Source: Uloborus plumipes
Lineage: Eukaryota > Arthropoda > Arachnida > Araneae > Uloboridae
Length of the DNA stretch: 64,000 bases
Reading direction: 5' to 3'
Assembly: GCA_038373865.1 (NCBI GenBank)
Contig: JAXGGA010000481.1
Location: 1-64,000 of the forward strand
Below the pieces are notes generated by a model that had not been told where the DNA came from, made no database searches, and was given only the letters and a program-made list of their open reading frames with translations. A program made the position numbers and the translations under genes. This document shows positions 10,801-25,800 of the stretch, one piece after another. Each line of letters opens with the position of its first letter. Position 1 is the stretch's first letter.

Positions 10801-13800
10801 AGAGAAGGGGGACGTTATGCATCAACATGCCGCAGGAAGCTAATCTAGCTGCCCTGGCAGCTAGTTATATAATAAAACTTGGTTGCTATGAAACAGTAAC
10901 AATAATAGTAATCATAAAGAAAATGACAAAAGAGGGCTAATCAAGCTTTTAATGAAGGCACAAAAGACAGGGTTTGTTGTGAAAACTCGCGTTTTTACAG
11001 AAAAAACGCCGATGTAAATGAACTCAAAAACCAAAACTTTATCTAAATACAAAATTTATCAAAATCGTTAGAGCCTTTTTTGAGATCCGAAATATATACA
11101 AGAATTGCTCGTTTAAAGATATAAGATGTTTGTATCCTATACTTTAAGAACTTCGTTTCTATGAATACCTGAAATTTTTATTTAAGTTGTGGGTGAAATA
11201 TATGCTTAAAAATAAAAAAAAATGAATCTTTTTTAAAATATAAAATCTGAACTCTCTTACTTCATTCCCTATTTTTATTTCAAATTATTCATGAAATATA
11301 TTTTAGATATTTATTGTTTTGTGTAACTTACTGACACACATTCCTTGACTTTGCTTGTAGTTTTTAAAAAGTTACACTATTATTGAATTTTCTGTTTCAT
11401 TGTATAATGAGATAAGATAATAATAAGATTTTAATAAGTAGATAATAAGATTTTAGGATAATAAATTTATAATAATAAGATTTTAAATTATTTTTCAAAA
11501 TGCAGCTTCATGATATCCTAATTATGTCAAATGAATTTCATTTCAGGTTTTGCTAATTACGGATGGGCTATTAGGAAAAGACATGGGAGCATTGAAGAAA
11601 GAAATTGAAACACATTACAGTGTTACTGAGAAGGGAGCTGAAGATTCAACCTTCCCCTTGCCGTTTCCCTTTCCTTGTAAATTACATATCATGTACATTG
11701 GCAGCTCCAATGATCCTTCTCTTCAGGCATCTCTCCCCATCTATCAAAAGATGGTGGATATTGCTGGTGGCGAGGGCCAAGTGTTCGTTCCGGAGGGAGC
11801 TCTAACTCTGAAGAGCGTTTCAGCTATGTTTTCTAAATTGGCTGAAGAGTATTATAGCCCATTTCATGGTGTCTTACACTGCGGACATTTGACTTCAAAT
11901 GTGTCACTTTCTCCCCCTCCTGAACCGTACTACAAAGCAAGAGATTTTGAAACTGTGAAGGCGGAAATCTCTTCTGATATTTACATTTGTGGTTTTTTGA
12001 GCATAACGGACGTTGCGAGTCCTCCTTCATATTCAAGGCATCTGGTGCTACCTTTACCTGGTTGTCAGGGTATGTGTACCTGTTAATTTCAGCTAATAGT
12101 CCAAGAGCCCATGAGCGCCAGACTTACGTCATTTTATACAAGCCCAATTTTTTTCTGCGAAAGCACATCACATCAGGTAAGGACGGTTCACTATTAGTTA
12201 AGCTGTGTTGCTCTGACTTTTGAAGGAAACAGGCTGCAAAGATGCATCAAATTGCTCCAAAAACATCAGCATGATATAGTCATTCAATGTCATATGACCT
12301 TTGGTCCCCAACCAACTATCTCCAATTCGGAGGACATTTTGAAGAGGTGCAGACATGCCTTTGAAACCAACCTATACAGATTTCAGCTTCCAAGACACAA
12401 ATAGGGCGCATCCTAAAAAGAACTAAAGCTAAAAATTTGTTAAGGGTTGTTTCAAAGGCATGTCTGCACCTGCATAAAATTTGGTTCAAATCGAAGACGA
12501 TAGGGTGGAGACAACGAAGTCCCTAGGCATGGAAGGACTCAGTTTGTGATGCATCTTTGCTACTTGTTTCCTGCCAACACTAGCCCGACTCACCTGAACT
12601 AATAGCAAATCGTTCTTACCTGATATGGTGTGCTTACGCAGCAAAAATTTGGTCTTTTATAAAATGACGTAAGTCTGGCACTCATGGGCTCTTGCTCCAT
12701 AATGCTTTATTTAGGATTTTACGATAAAGAGTTATTCTTCTGTAAAAGCTTCAAATTTTGCAGTTTCTGATTTAAGGATCTCGGATCTGCCATTGATGCT
12801 AATCTTTTACGAATATAGATGTTTTTTTTTTAATTAATATTGATGTATTATGGTCTAGGTTTTTCTAACATTAATGTTTCTGTTTGATATTTTATCAATG
12901 TTGATGTTTTATATTAGAACAAGAAAGTATCATTTGAAAAAAATCTAAAATTATAATACTAATGAAAGTATCAGAGCTTCTCCCAGGGTTGAAAAAGAGC
13001 AGGGTGCTACTGTAGAAAAAAGGGCCTATTTTCTTATTTTCTTCAGATGGATAAAAATACTCTTAAAATGTAGCAATCGTATTTCTCTCGCAGTCATGAT
13101 GTGTGTTGACTGACACAGAAACTATACTTATGTATTTTTGGGTTTGCTTTCAGGTAAATTAAATTTCATTGTACCTGTAAAATAATATAAAATTATTTTT
13201 CCAACTATGTTTCCTGATATTTAGTTTTTTTTCCAAATCCATGAACCTCAGTTGTTCATAATTAATACTTGAAATGTTTTCAAGTATGTTTCCACAACTA
13301 TACATAAATGAAATGTTTTTCTTCATTATCTGAAAATATGGAAATCTACATTTTATACATTACTGAAATAAAGTTCAACTGAATTGCAGTACATCAATGT
13401 TGTGCAGTTGTGTACCAACATCCTCTCATTGCATCTGGATACAGGAGAATACAGGTAGCAGTTGTCTAGAGAAGAGAGATGGGAGGGGGGATGGGTAACT
13501 ATAAATTGTATTTTTATATTGCTAGATTGGCACTTTTTAGTGGGTTTTGTGATATTATTTTAAATCTTTATTCAATTTTGTAATTTTTAAAGTATTTTCA
13601 TATAGACGATTCAAAACCAATGGTTATGGATGTAGACAATGCTGAAGATGAAGCTGTAAATGAAGATGGAAAACAGCCATCCTTTTGTGTGCTGCTTCAT
13701 GGAAGTTTGAAAGTGGAAAGTATGGTTGCTATCTGTCAGCTTGGGTAAGTGAACTGATAAGTATTTACATGTTTCTTTTAAACTTTAAAATATACATATT

Positions 13801-16800
13801 CTGCAAAAACCATAAACCTGTTATTTATTTTGCATTATGTATTGATTTTCCCAATTGAAATTGAGTGATATATTCTTATACTGCTGTTCTGTGATGGTAA
13901 GGCAGTCAGATCTCAAAAATCTTATGTTTTGGCCATGAACATCTTTACAAGATATTGTTTCAAACCTCTTTAATAAACACACCTTTTTGATTTTAGCAAT
14001 TGGCGTTACTGTTATGTATTTTTATTTAGCTATGCACCATAAGACAGCCAGCATTTAGCTTCTGGAAAAGAGGGTGGTTGGTCGTTGCTGTCCTTACGTA
14101 TGTTAAAATATGAAATTGGGATTGGCAAGGTGTGCTAAAACCAAAGATTTTGGGGAATGACTCCCCTTCCCCCTCTTACTATTCTCCTGTAACTAAATAT
14201 AATTTGTTCATAAATTAAGCAAAAGATATAATTGAATGGTTTCAAGAAAAAAGTGCACTTTCCTCTTTAAATAGGCGGCATATGTCCTTGAAGAACCAAG
14301 CGTAGGAGCAGAGTATTTTATGTTTTCAAATGCTTCAACTTGTCAGTATTAACTTTATTATTACTTTTTTTTTTTTTTTGAAACTGACTCCATTATATTG
14401 AATACTTGAGTTTCAAAAATTTGTTGTATTTTTTCCTTTCTAAAAGATTAGTCATTATTATTAACTTTTTTTCCTTGAGCAATGTGGAATTGTTTTTTTT
14501 TTTTTTTTTCATTTTTGGCCGCAATTTCTTGGTTCCTTATTCAGATTGGAACCGGAGCCTGCCACGCGGTGAGTGGACGGTGGTCCACCTTCTTGAAGGG
14601 GGAGGTCCACTGACCCCTGCTGCAGTCCTCGGCCTTGCCCTTCCTGGTGGTGATATCTATGTCCTACACTCACCTACGCATGTACCCGCCTATACATACA
14701 CACCTATTGCAATTTGTGATTGCAAAAAAAATATTTTCAATGTAAAATGTCAAAATTCATTTTTAAAATTATGATAATAGCAATAATTATGAAAGAAATG
14801 TATTTTTTTTCAGTGGTGATTGGTATGGAATGTTGTATTCATGGGCTGATAGCAAAAAGAAATCAAATTTAATGCTGTCTGCATTTGAACCAGGTTAGTC
14901 TGTACATTCTTATTAAGATATACATTTTTCATGATGTATGAAATAAAATGGGGGTGCACAACCTTTTTTAGTGAAGGGTCACATGAGTAACAGGACCCCA
15001 TCAGTCTCCCCCTCCCCAGTGGAGGGCTCGTCAAAGGGTAATTACCACCCCCCCCCCTTCTCGTAGGTTTTGAGAAATTGTCATTTTTAAAATATATATA
15101 TATATTTTGTCATTATAATTTATATTGAGTACATATCCTTTGCATTTTCTGCATTTTATTCAACAATTTAAAATCAATATGCAATTCTAGCACAATAAGA
15201 TTCGAAAAGTACTTTTGGTAAAACTGCAAACTGCAAAAGCGACTGGGCCACTTTGCAAAGACAAAGTTCTACCATTAGCTGGATATTCTGTGAATATTAA
15301 ACTAAATGATGAGTTAACAAAAAAGTAATCGTGGTATTGAACTTTACAAACATTAAATAACTAAAAATTTAGGGAAATGCCATGAAACAAAATCAGCAAT
15401 TGGTTTCTGAGACTGAAATTTATCCACAAATTTTTATACACGGGTTCATTGTTGATAGTTGAAATTCTCATTATGCTTGCTTTTTCCTTAATATTGGTTA
15501 ATCATGGAGGTAAAGATTTTTTGAACTCCAAAAGTCCTAACTATTAGAAACTTGATTTGCATATATCAGAGGTCAGCAAGGCAACTAACCCCAGCTCTTT
15601 CAAGAGCTTCATTAACAAGAGCTGTAATAAAAGAGCTATAATACAAGAGAAATAATTTAATTTTTACGTCTTTTAGATTGAAAAATATCAATTCACCACA
15701 CGGTGAGTGCAAAAATTAAAAAATGATGTTCAAAAAAATGCAAAACGTCAAATAAATAGTATTTTTACCATTCAAGTTGGAAATGTAGGCCTTGAGCAAT
15801 GAAATATTAAAAAATATATAACATTTTTCAAAATGGCGGGTTTTTTTTCCAGTGTTTTTCGTCGTGGTTGTTACTATAACAATTATTAGGTGTGCTGAAT
15901 CAGGGCCAAGAAGCTATAAGGGTCTGCTGTTCACTGGTTATTAATTTAAAATTGAAATTCTCATGTCTACTCTTTTTCCCTACAAAGTCCTGAAATCTTT
16001 TTTATTTGGTGTGTGTAGTTTAAAATCCCATCAGGAAAACCTTTTACTTTTTCTTTTCCAATCTGAATTAAAAAAAAAAAAAAAAGCTTTGTTTTTCTTT
16101 TTTCAACACAAAAAATTAAATGCACGTGTGGACCACACATCGTTATGTGGTGAGCCGCAGGTTGTGCACCCCTAAAATCAAAGAAGCATTTTTAGTCAAT
16201 GGCTGAAACTCCCTTACTGTACCAGCTAAAATACCTCAAATTCCTTCTTGAAGTCAATTTGTTTTTATCAGTCCCTCTCAGGAAAATCATTTTGAAATTA
16301 ATTATTAATTACTGTAAGTTTTTAGTGGAACATTATTGCAGTAGCAAATTTACTGGTTCTCCCAAACCAGACCCATAGTCCATTATTTTTAGAATAAAGG
16401 AGTTTAAAACAGGTTTATGATCCTCTTCATACCCTTATGCTGTGAGGGCTCCTCGTAGTTATGACTGTTTGCAACATGATAAATCCGTCACTGTATTACT
16501 GTAAATAAACACGAGTTTATTTTGCTGGCTTGCAATCATTATACTAAATGTAATTCTTGGATATAAATTGTATTGAATACGGTAGTACCACCTCCTTTAA
16601 AGGACACCTCCATTTTAGGGACATTTTTCTAGTCCCTTAAACTTTTGAATAGTATGTATTTGTCCCATTTAAGGTGCACTCGATTTAAAGGACAGTCCTA
16701 AAGAAAAAAATGCAAAAAAATATATATATTTATATGTACTGTAACGCTTAAACGAATACTGTCGATTCCAAGAAATATTATTCGATTAAATGGGGTATTT

Positions 16801-19800
16801 GATTAAGCGGGGATCTTTAACTTTACGTTTTTGGCATCGATTCCGAGATATTTTATTCTTATAGTTGGGTATTCGTTTATCCGTTACCCGATTAAGTGGG
16901 GACGACAGTATCAAGCATTAATTTAAAAAATATTGAATTCACCGAAATTCAAGGCTCACTTTTAGGCTAAATGTTGGCAGGGGAAAGTTTGATATTAATA
17001 TTCCAACAAGCAAGTGTATTCTAAAATTCTTACTGAAACTTGCATTCATGCATTTCCCTCTGATCAATTTACTCATGTGAGCTCAGCTCTGAGAGGTAGT
17101 GCAGCCCATGACAATCTTCAAATGAGGACACTGATTTACATTGTATTGCATTAGAAATTACATGATAAGAAATAAATCAAAGTAAAAGATTATAGTTCAA
17201 AATAATTTCTGCGAGCTATACAATTGTTGCTATTACATGTTTGATTGAATTTTTATTTTTAAGGAATGAATTTTTAATTATGAATAATTCTGACTTTTCT
17301 TTTGTACTGTATGAAACTTTTCCAGTATTTATCCTTAAATTTTAATAGTTTGCATTTATTTTAAACTGAAGAATTAATACACAGCATGGATCAACTTATA
17401 CACCTTAATTTAAGACTGTTCAGGGGCCGTACCTCTGAGAACTTGTCATTCGGGCTGGGGGCATGGGCAGTGAGAGGTATCTGAGGGGTCGAATAAAATC
17501 GCTTTGACCTTTTGATTCTCATAAATTTTCCCACCTCCATCTTGAAAATTCACTACAAGGCATTGAAAAAAATTTTACTCCTAAAAGGGCAGTAGCTGAC
17601 AAAAAGGTGAGAATCACTGATTCAACAGTTGAAATGTGCATTCCCTTATAAAGAGGTTTTACTGTTTTAAAGCTGTTACGTTATATGCTCCGATGAAATG
17701 TGTTTCATTCCTGATATTTAGACTTCTTTCCTATTAGGTGTAGATGTAATTCCATGGCTTGGTGATCTTGATAAGCTAGGACCCATCGATTTATCTTCAT
17801 CTAGTTCCAGTGATTCAGCATTTCCAATTAAACCATCAGAAAAAAGGAGCTATGCCCAAAACTGTGTTGTTTGGATAAAACAATCTGGTTTGCAGGTACC
17901 AATCATTACCATGCATAGTTGAAAATTTTGCTTTTTATAATGCCCAAGTTCAGAGATATATTATATATTACTTTTCTACAAGCGTATTTCCTGCACTTGG
18001 TATTTTGAATACAAAATAATCACCATGAAATATGGGGGAGAAAAGAATTTAAAAACTAGTTCAATTTCGAAACTGGTGCATTTGAATTAGTGCTGTGACA
18101 TCGATGTTTCTGCCATTGATGTTTGAGGGTCGATGTTTTTCCAACATTGATGTTTTGGGTTCAATTTTTTTTTTTTTTTATGTCGATGTTTTGTGTTCCA
18201 GCAAAAAAGCTTGATAAAAATATTTCGATAAGCATACTGCATCTGTATATAATATCAAAACTCAGTCAGGTAAAACAGAATAAAGATGTCAAATCTTAAA
18301 TCGTGTATGATCAAATCCACATATAATAAAACCCTTGTAAAATGAGGGTCTTCTGTATACTTTTCTTTTTTTTTCTGAGATTCAAAATAATGCACACCTT
18401 TTTTTTTCGCTCCTGCATTCCATCACATGATAGGAAAGTTTCTCAGTGGAATAGATCACCAATATCCTATATTCTACTCCTTGAAAATGAATGTCATGCT
18501 GCTAAATAATGTAGAGGAGTATTTTGTCGTTTCTTTGATTAAAAAAAGCTTTAGCAATATCTCTGCCTAAAATTATTGTCTTTCATACCAATCTTTGAAA
18601 TTTGCTTAGAAAAATTGAATTATGTGCCTGTTATGTGTAAAAATATTGTAAACTTTGAGGAAAGAATTTTTTTTTTTACTTTGTGAACTAAATAATTATT
18701 GGTTGTGTCGGAATATTTTAAAATAGATATTAACAATCATTTGCTGAATAATATTATTTGAAAATTCGGGCTTTTTTTTTTTTTTTGATAAATTTCAGTC
18801 CCAGCTCAAATAATTTGACTTATAGCATGATAGTATCAGAGTGACATATAAGAAGTTAGGTAAATAATTTTTATCAATTCACTGCTTGTATTTTTTTTAC
18901 CTAACTCTGAGACTCATTGAGGCTTTTGGGATATCCCTATGTTTTCTATGTCAATTTCATAAATACTTCTCAGTTTTAAATATTTTTTGTATATAATATT
19001 TTCTACAATTAGAATAAAAATCGAATACTGTATTTCTATGTTTAGAACATAGCAGATGAACTTTTAAAAGTGATAAAGGTTTTTAGCTAGAGTTTTGCTG
19101 GTAGTTGTTGACTTTTTGTTGATTCTTTTTTTCTGTGATAGGTTACTTTTTTTCTTTTTAAATTTTTACCTTTTTTGCATAAAATTCTTGGTAACTAGTA
19201 TATTCTCGGTAAATGCTGTGACTAGTAGAGAAAAAAATTACAATTATCCAATAGCAAATGATATTCCTTCTGTTCCTGCCATTAGTCTCCTACTGAATTC
19301 ATTATGATTTAAATAAAAAAAGTCATTTACTACTGTAAATACACCTAATATTTTAATTAAATGAATATTTTATAACTCATTTTCAAGCATTTTTCATTAA
19401 TCATATACCATTATCCCTTCCAAAAAACATTCAAACTACTGATTGTAAAATGAAAAATAAATGATTATAATAATGTTAAGTAATGTTCAGCACGAGGGAA
19501 AATATTGTGATTAACATTACTTGGGTACGAAATAAAATATTAAAAATACTAGGTGACCCGTGCGTAATTCCGCAAAAAAAAAAAAAAAAAAAACTCTAAA
19601 CTTAAAATTTAATACGAAAATTTTTATTGGCTTCATTTGCACAACATCGCCATCAACTGCCGTCATTCTGACAACTTTTCAAAGAGATCAAAGACACGCT
19701 CACTTTTACAACTACTACAAAAGTGATACCCTGTATTAAAATCAAATACCCAAGGCTACTACTAAACTAAATACTAACGTTATCGCAAAACTACCATAGT

Positions 19801-22800
19801 ATTTTGAAACAATAAAAGTTACAATTAAGGTTTACCGAGCTAAGCCTTGGCTTGAAATGTCGCATTTAAAATTGATTTGAACAACAATGTAACGATTTTA
19901 ACAGTTGAGCAAAAAATTTAACTTTTTCAAACTTCAATCGCTTATAAGTCGCTTAAACGTGGATTTTCGAGATTCTCGTTACGCGGCGCTAGCGGAGAAA
20001 CGTTCTAAAGAACGCATTTTTTTTAATCTTTCGAATGAAATCAAAATGGAGACGATACGACAATTATTTCGCTAGATAGAGTCAATTTTGTGCCCAAAAA
20101 TTGAAGTTCGAATAAAAAACGAACCGACACTTTTTAGAGGGTGGGTCTAATTTTCGTCAATAGCCCGCGGGATAAGCTTCAAAATCATAAATTTTCTTGC
20201 AATTCGATAAAGAAATGAGCGAGTTTCGACCGGGTATAAGATTTGGCTTAGAGAAATAATATATGGAGATTATGCATAAGCACTATTGCCATTGTGTAAA
20301 TCGACTTGTTAATTATTCTAAACACTTTATTGTATTTTTAATAAAAATAATTGAGTGCAAAAACTGAAGCATTATTCAATTTAATACTCAAATGCATTTC
20401 TCTTATAGGCTGACATTCAGAAAATACTGAGACATGCACGAAAACTTCCAGAAAAAACTCAAAATTTTTACAAAGTATGTATATTTACATAATAAGCAAC
20501 ACGTTTTTCTTCAATCATCGTTCCTTAGTTTCTTAAGCATCCTTAGTTGCAAGTTGTGTTCTTGCAGCTAAGGATGCCTAAGAAGTGTTAGCTCCAATAA
20601 CACAATATCACGTCATGCTACTTATTATTAAAATGAACTCGTATCACGGTTTATTGTGCGAGCAATACATCCCTATCAGGTTTTTAAGTGGAATAGTATT
20701 CTGTCCACTGCAAATGGCCGCATAATATTTATATTGGCCACTAGGGAATGGTTTGTATTTTGTATTTTTTTTTTTTTTAATGTGTAAGTAATTTGCAATT
20801 TGGAGTAAGTTTATTAGTTGTATAAGTTTCATAGTGATTCTATGATATATGCAGTTACAAAACCAATTAGTCCCCCCCCCCCAAAAAAAAAATAATAAAT
20901 TCCCTATAAAAGTTCATTTTGATAATTATTTCACTCTGTTTTTACTTTATCTATGTAGTTAAAATCTGCACGTCTGTGCCTATGTCTGTTATCTCATCTT
21001 CTCCAAGCTGTCATTGTCTCCCTGGCCGATACAGGTACTGTTGGAGACAAAACATTTGAAGGAAGCTATTTTGCCCTGTCTCATCCCTTTATATTTAAAT
21101 ATGCCAAAAATTTGAATAGACAAGTATATTATTAAAATCATCAATTGTTCTTTGGATTGGAATTATTTCTGGCTAAGCAATCCATAACTTAAGTAGTTAT
21201 TATTGTAGTATCAATTATTAATTTGTTGCAAAGTTTATTTAATTGTAAGATCTAAACTAAATTTTATTGTTTGCATCAGAAACCAATACAGATTTTAGGG
21301 ACTCTGACACTTTTAGCATCTTGTGGCTTATATATTACTAGCTGTGGGTCCCGGCGTTGCACGGGCTTTAAAGTAGTGATGAAAATTGAAATAAACTACT
21401 CGCCGTCAAGGCGGTATATAATGATACATAACCGCCAAGGCAGCTCGCCTTTAAAGTAGCGAGGAAAGTTTTAGCGAAACCGGTTTCAAAAAACTACTCC
21501 CCGCTAAAGCGGCTCGCTAAAAAACTTTCCCGCATAAAAAAGTCAATCGCATTATTTGCACATGCTTCCTCAGGAATAAAAACAATGTCAAGTAGCACAT
21601 ATTTAACACTCTCCCTAATAAACAAATACAATTCCCTACCAAAAACCAATATTTCCAAACCGCTCTCTTCCTGTAACATTAATTGAAAAATTCCAAACAA
21701 AAAAGTTGTTTTAATATTTAGATCGCAGCCAAAAAAAAAATCTCTGCTAAAAACATGAATTACAATTTAATTTGAAACACATTTTCAAAATGGTACCAGA
21801 AAAAAAAATATAAGTCATTAAGGTAGGGATTCAAGTGAAACAGCACTGCGATCGCTTCGAATGCAATCGCTACTGGAAGTGAATTACATTACCATCAGCT
21901 TAACTTGGCACTGACGTCACTACGAGCGGAGTCAATAAGAGCTTACAAGCAGTCGGCCATCTCCTCTTATTCGCCAAGTAGGCTGTGACGTTTTATCTAG
22001 CTCGTTTTTCATAGGCAAACGTCACGATGAACGTTCTAATGTAATTCATTTCCAGTATCAAGAAACGTTCTAATACATACATCTGGCAACATCTGGCCAT
22101 TCATGGTAATTCATTTCCAGTAGCGATTGCAGTTTGCGATAGCCTGTTTCACTTGAATCCCTGCCTAAGTAGGCAGGAATTCAAGTGAAACACGGACGAT
22201 CGCATTATTTGCCTTGTTGAAACGCCGTAAAATTGAAATGCTTTTAAGAAACGAAGTGAAGAAAAGGACACCAACAATGAATTTAAAAGATGTCGCCATA
22301 GCAGCGCAATAAAATGTTAATAGTTTGATCAGGAAAGAGGTTTTCGAACTCAAAGTTCAAACGCTTGTAACTTTTTTTCTAGTGGAGATAAAAGCTTTGT
22401 TCTTCGACTATAAGTCGAATCGATTCTGGGGTTAAAAATATCACTCTATCCAATGGCGTAAAAATCAAAACTGTGGAATAATTAGTTTATTTTTTATTGA
22501 TGGTTTTAATGAACCAAGTATTGCAAGAAATCGGGTGAAGCCTTGCAAAAGGCAAGTTTAAAAATTAAATAACTCGTGCTGCGTTTAAGTTAGAGAATCG
22601 GAACAAACTGCATAGGACGGACAAAATTTTTCTGCTTTCAACGATATATAACATTAATATGTGCAAGTAATTTTTAACCCCAGTATTCGGCGATTTACGT
22701 GAAAATTTGCCTTGAATTCGAGAAAAAAACGAATCGCTAATCGAATCTTTTCAAATTATAGCCTAAAGTCTTTCTGGATAAATGGACTATTCAACACAAA

Positions 22801-25800
22801 AAGAATTTTTCAAATCGAACCAGTAGTTCCTGAGATTAGCGCGTTCAAACAAGCAAACAAACAAACAAACAAACAAACTCTACAGCTTTATATATTAGTA
22901 AAGATTTCTTTAACCTGTTTTTGGTTACCATGCCCGATCTTCCTAATTTATTTATCAAACTCCATGATTAGCCCCTCATTTTAAAGGTAATGATGCTGGC
23001 TACCGATAAAAAATAGATCCTCGAACTCAAGATGGTTTTTTAGTCGAAAAAAAAAATCTTTTTTATTACACATTATTTCAATGAATTGCATTCAAAAACA
23101 AAGCCGCCTTGCTATTTTCCATGAAATTACTAATAGATTTATATCTTCTAGTTGAGTGCTCGTAATCATTTATCTACAGTACGCTGCAATGATAAAAGGG
23201 AAGGGCATTTGTGCTGGATGGAATATTGTCAAAATTCAATGTCATTTAAATGCCTAAATAGCATTACAAATGGCCTTCTTCATAACATGTATTTAACATT
23301 GAGTCACATCATTAAACAAAATATCAACTAAATTAAGTAATAAAAGCAGTATCTTTGTGCTGAAATTATTGATGGTTAACACAATGTTGATAAAGCACAA
23401 ATTTTTCCCAAACAATTGCAAATGGGTTTTGGTGTTGCAAGGAACCACTTTTTCCATGCATAAAAAGTTAGCTTATGTCTTCAATGTTTTTCAAAATTTT
23501 CTGCTACTTAAATATTGTGTTTACTATTTGCAGAAACCAAATTATTTAATTTAATCTTTATAGTTTTGATATCATTCAGGTATTCTAAGTTCTGGCCACC
23601 TTGTCTAGTGGTTAGAGAAGCCTGACTGCAGATGGGGAGGTTCCGGTTCGAATCCGATTCAGGCATGGATATACTCTCTCTGTCTCTTGTCCTTCTCCTT
23701 TCTTTGTGCGAATGTATTGTTGTGCTGTGAATGGATGCCTACCCCATAAACGGGGGTCCTTATGGCTTGTGTGTACTGTGGAAGTCGGACTTAACACCGA
23801 ATTATAGTACAGCTGTAAAAGTAAAGCAGTTCACTCCAAATTGCCAGTCTAGCTTGCACAAGACAACAACAACATTCTAAGTACCTGTTGTAAAAATAAG
23901 AAACTGGCTTTACAATTTACCCATTTGTTTAATGCGAAGAGTTGCTGAAGTTTAAATGTTAACTAATTTAAATCTTCTAAGTTCTAAATTTGGCAGATGT
24001 GCAGGGCTACTCATCTCCTCCCACCCTTGGACAATGGTGTATTCCCCTGAAATGCTATGGAGCATCCCTTCACACACTCCAGGGTCCCCCATACCTACCA
24101 CAACTCGTGGTTTAACCGGGATAGGGCCCTGAAGAGCGCTCTGTTCTTTTTGAACCAGAACCAAGGGTTGAGCAAACCCTTGGCCCCGCACCCCCAGAGG
24201 TATCGTTACACTTGGAGGACTTTGTGACCACGACATTTTTAACGTCCCACAGCCACCATTAATCAAGGCGGTGGATCTTTGATCGGCTGGGATCGAACCC
24301 GAGTCCCTCTGGTCACGAGTCCAACGCCTTACTGATCGGGCTACCACGGTCCAATATGGAGTATCCCTGAAAGAACGTACCCCCTAAAATGAGTCTCAAA
24401 ACCCTTTAAAATCCTCCTTAAAAATTTTAATAGTGCAGTAGTGCCATGAAACCCCCTTGTGGACACACTGAGCAGGGTTGCCACAGGATACTTAAATGCT
24501 ACTTTTTGCTACTTTTTTGGACACAAGGCGACTTAAGCTACTTTTTTATGCAAAAACAGGCCAAAAAGCCACTTTTTTTCACCAAATCTGCTTTTTTGGA
24601 GACTTTTTTCCCCCCGACGTTAGTTTTCTTTTGAAGCACCTGGAGATTTTCTTTCACCCATGGTTTTAAATCATTTTCATTTCAAGAATAAAACCTTCCT
24701 TAAATAGACGTTATGGGCCGCACCAATCCACTGCATCCAATCAACAAGTTGGGCTTGGCTTAAGCGATATGAAAACGAAAGTCGATCTTGTATGGAATTG
24801 ATTTGCATATTTCGTGCGTTACCGATATCTGAGCTTTTCCAGAAGCGAAAACCTTATACAATACAGTGCAGATCTTTGCAGCAACCTCGACTGGGCACAG
24901 GGCAATGCGATGGAATAGTTTAGACAAAATGCAAATCTTTACTAATATATAAAGCTGTAGAGTTTGTTTGTTTGTTTGTTTGTTTGAACGCGCTAATCTC
25001 AGGAACTACTGGTTCGATTTGAAAAATTCTTTTTTTGTTGAATAGTCCATTTATCCAGAAAGACTTTAGGCTATAGTTTGAAAAGATTCGATTAGCGATT
25101 CGCTTTTTATTCGAATTCAAGGCAAATTTTCACGTAAATCGCCGAATACTGGCGTTAAAAATTACTTTCACATATTAATGTTATATATCGTTGGAAGCAG
25201 AAAAATTTTGTCCGTCCTATGCAGTTTGTTCCGATTCTCTAACTTAAACACAGCACGAGTTATTCAATTTTTAAACTTGCCTTTTGCAAGGCTTCACCCG
25301 ATTTCTTGCAATACTTGGTTCATTAAAACCATCAATAAAAAATAAACTAATTATTCCACAGTTTTGATTTTTACGCCATTGGATAGAGCGATATTTTTAA
25401 CCCCAGAATTAATTCGACTTACAGTCGAAGAACCAAGCTTTTATCTCCACTAGAAAAAAAGTTACAAGCGTTTGAACTTTGAGTTCGAAAACCTCTTTTC
25501 TGATCAAATTGTTAACGTTTTATTGCGTTGCTATGCCGATATCTTTTAAAATCATTGTTGGTGTCCTTTTCTTCATTTCGTTTATTAAAAGCATTTTATT
25601 TTATGGCGTTTCTAGGCCATCCTATGATGATTATAACAAGGCAAATAATTCCTTTCAGTTCGGTACAATTTCAAAGATTTTAGCCTTTAATATTTAACTG
25701 TGACATAATGTAGCAATTTGATATTTGACAACAAACGTGTCTTTTAACTTTCAAAATAGTTTCAATAGTTTTTGTTTCGTACTGCTATTGTTTTCTTATT

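Larger units (their letters stand above)
9318..11129 (+). mobile_element. SINE-carrying dispersed repeat, copy 1
   Basis: It starts GTACCTGGCGACCGAG with a terminal hairpin (ACCGAG CCCG CTCGGT) and ends GAATTGCTCGTTTAAAGATA. The second copy at 28299-29297 has the same start, the same internal SINE at the same place, and the same end. Copy 1 is longer because it holds a CTTT-type microsatellite (about 10090-10135) and a Helitron-like 3' segment near 10480-10735. The class is not resolved; no transposase or reverse transcriptase was seen. Confidence 0.65.
8489..11546 (+). other. INTS14 intron 2
   Basis: It holds the SINE-bearing repeat at 9318-11129. 8489-9317 and 11130-11546 are AT-rich, with nothing else recognised. 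Confidence 0.8.
14894..17737 (+). other. INTS14 intron 5
   Basis: It holds the hAT at 14949-16174 and a pogo-like MITE at 16759-16908. A related fragment with CTCCTTTAAAGGACACCTCC lies near 16585-16700. The rest is AT-rich. Confidence 0.8.

Noticed and set aside
11833..12036. ORFs antisense to or out of frame with INTS14 exon 3
   Set aside because: Shadows of the real exon, as are those at 11605-11805 and 11987-12223.
14406..14774. 122-aa plus-strand ORF before INTS14 exon 5
   Set aside because: No family match and rich in T-run translation; it lies in the intron and does not join exon 4 or 5 in phase.
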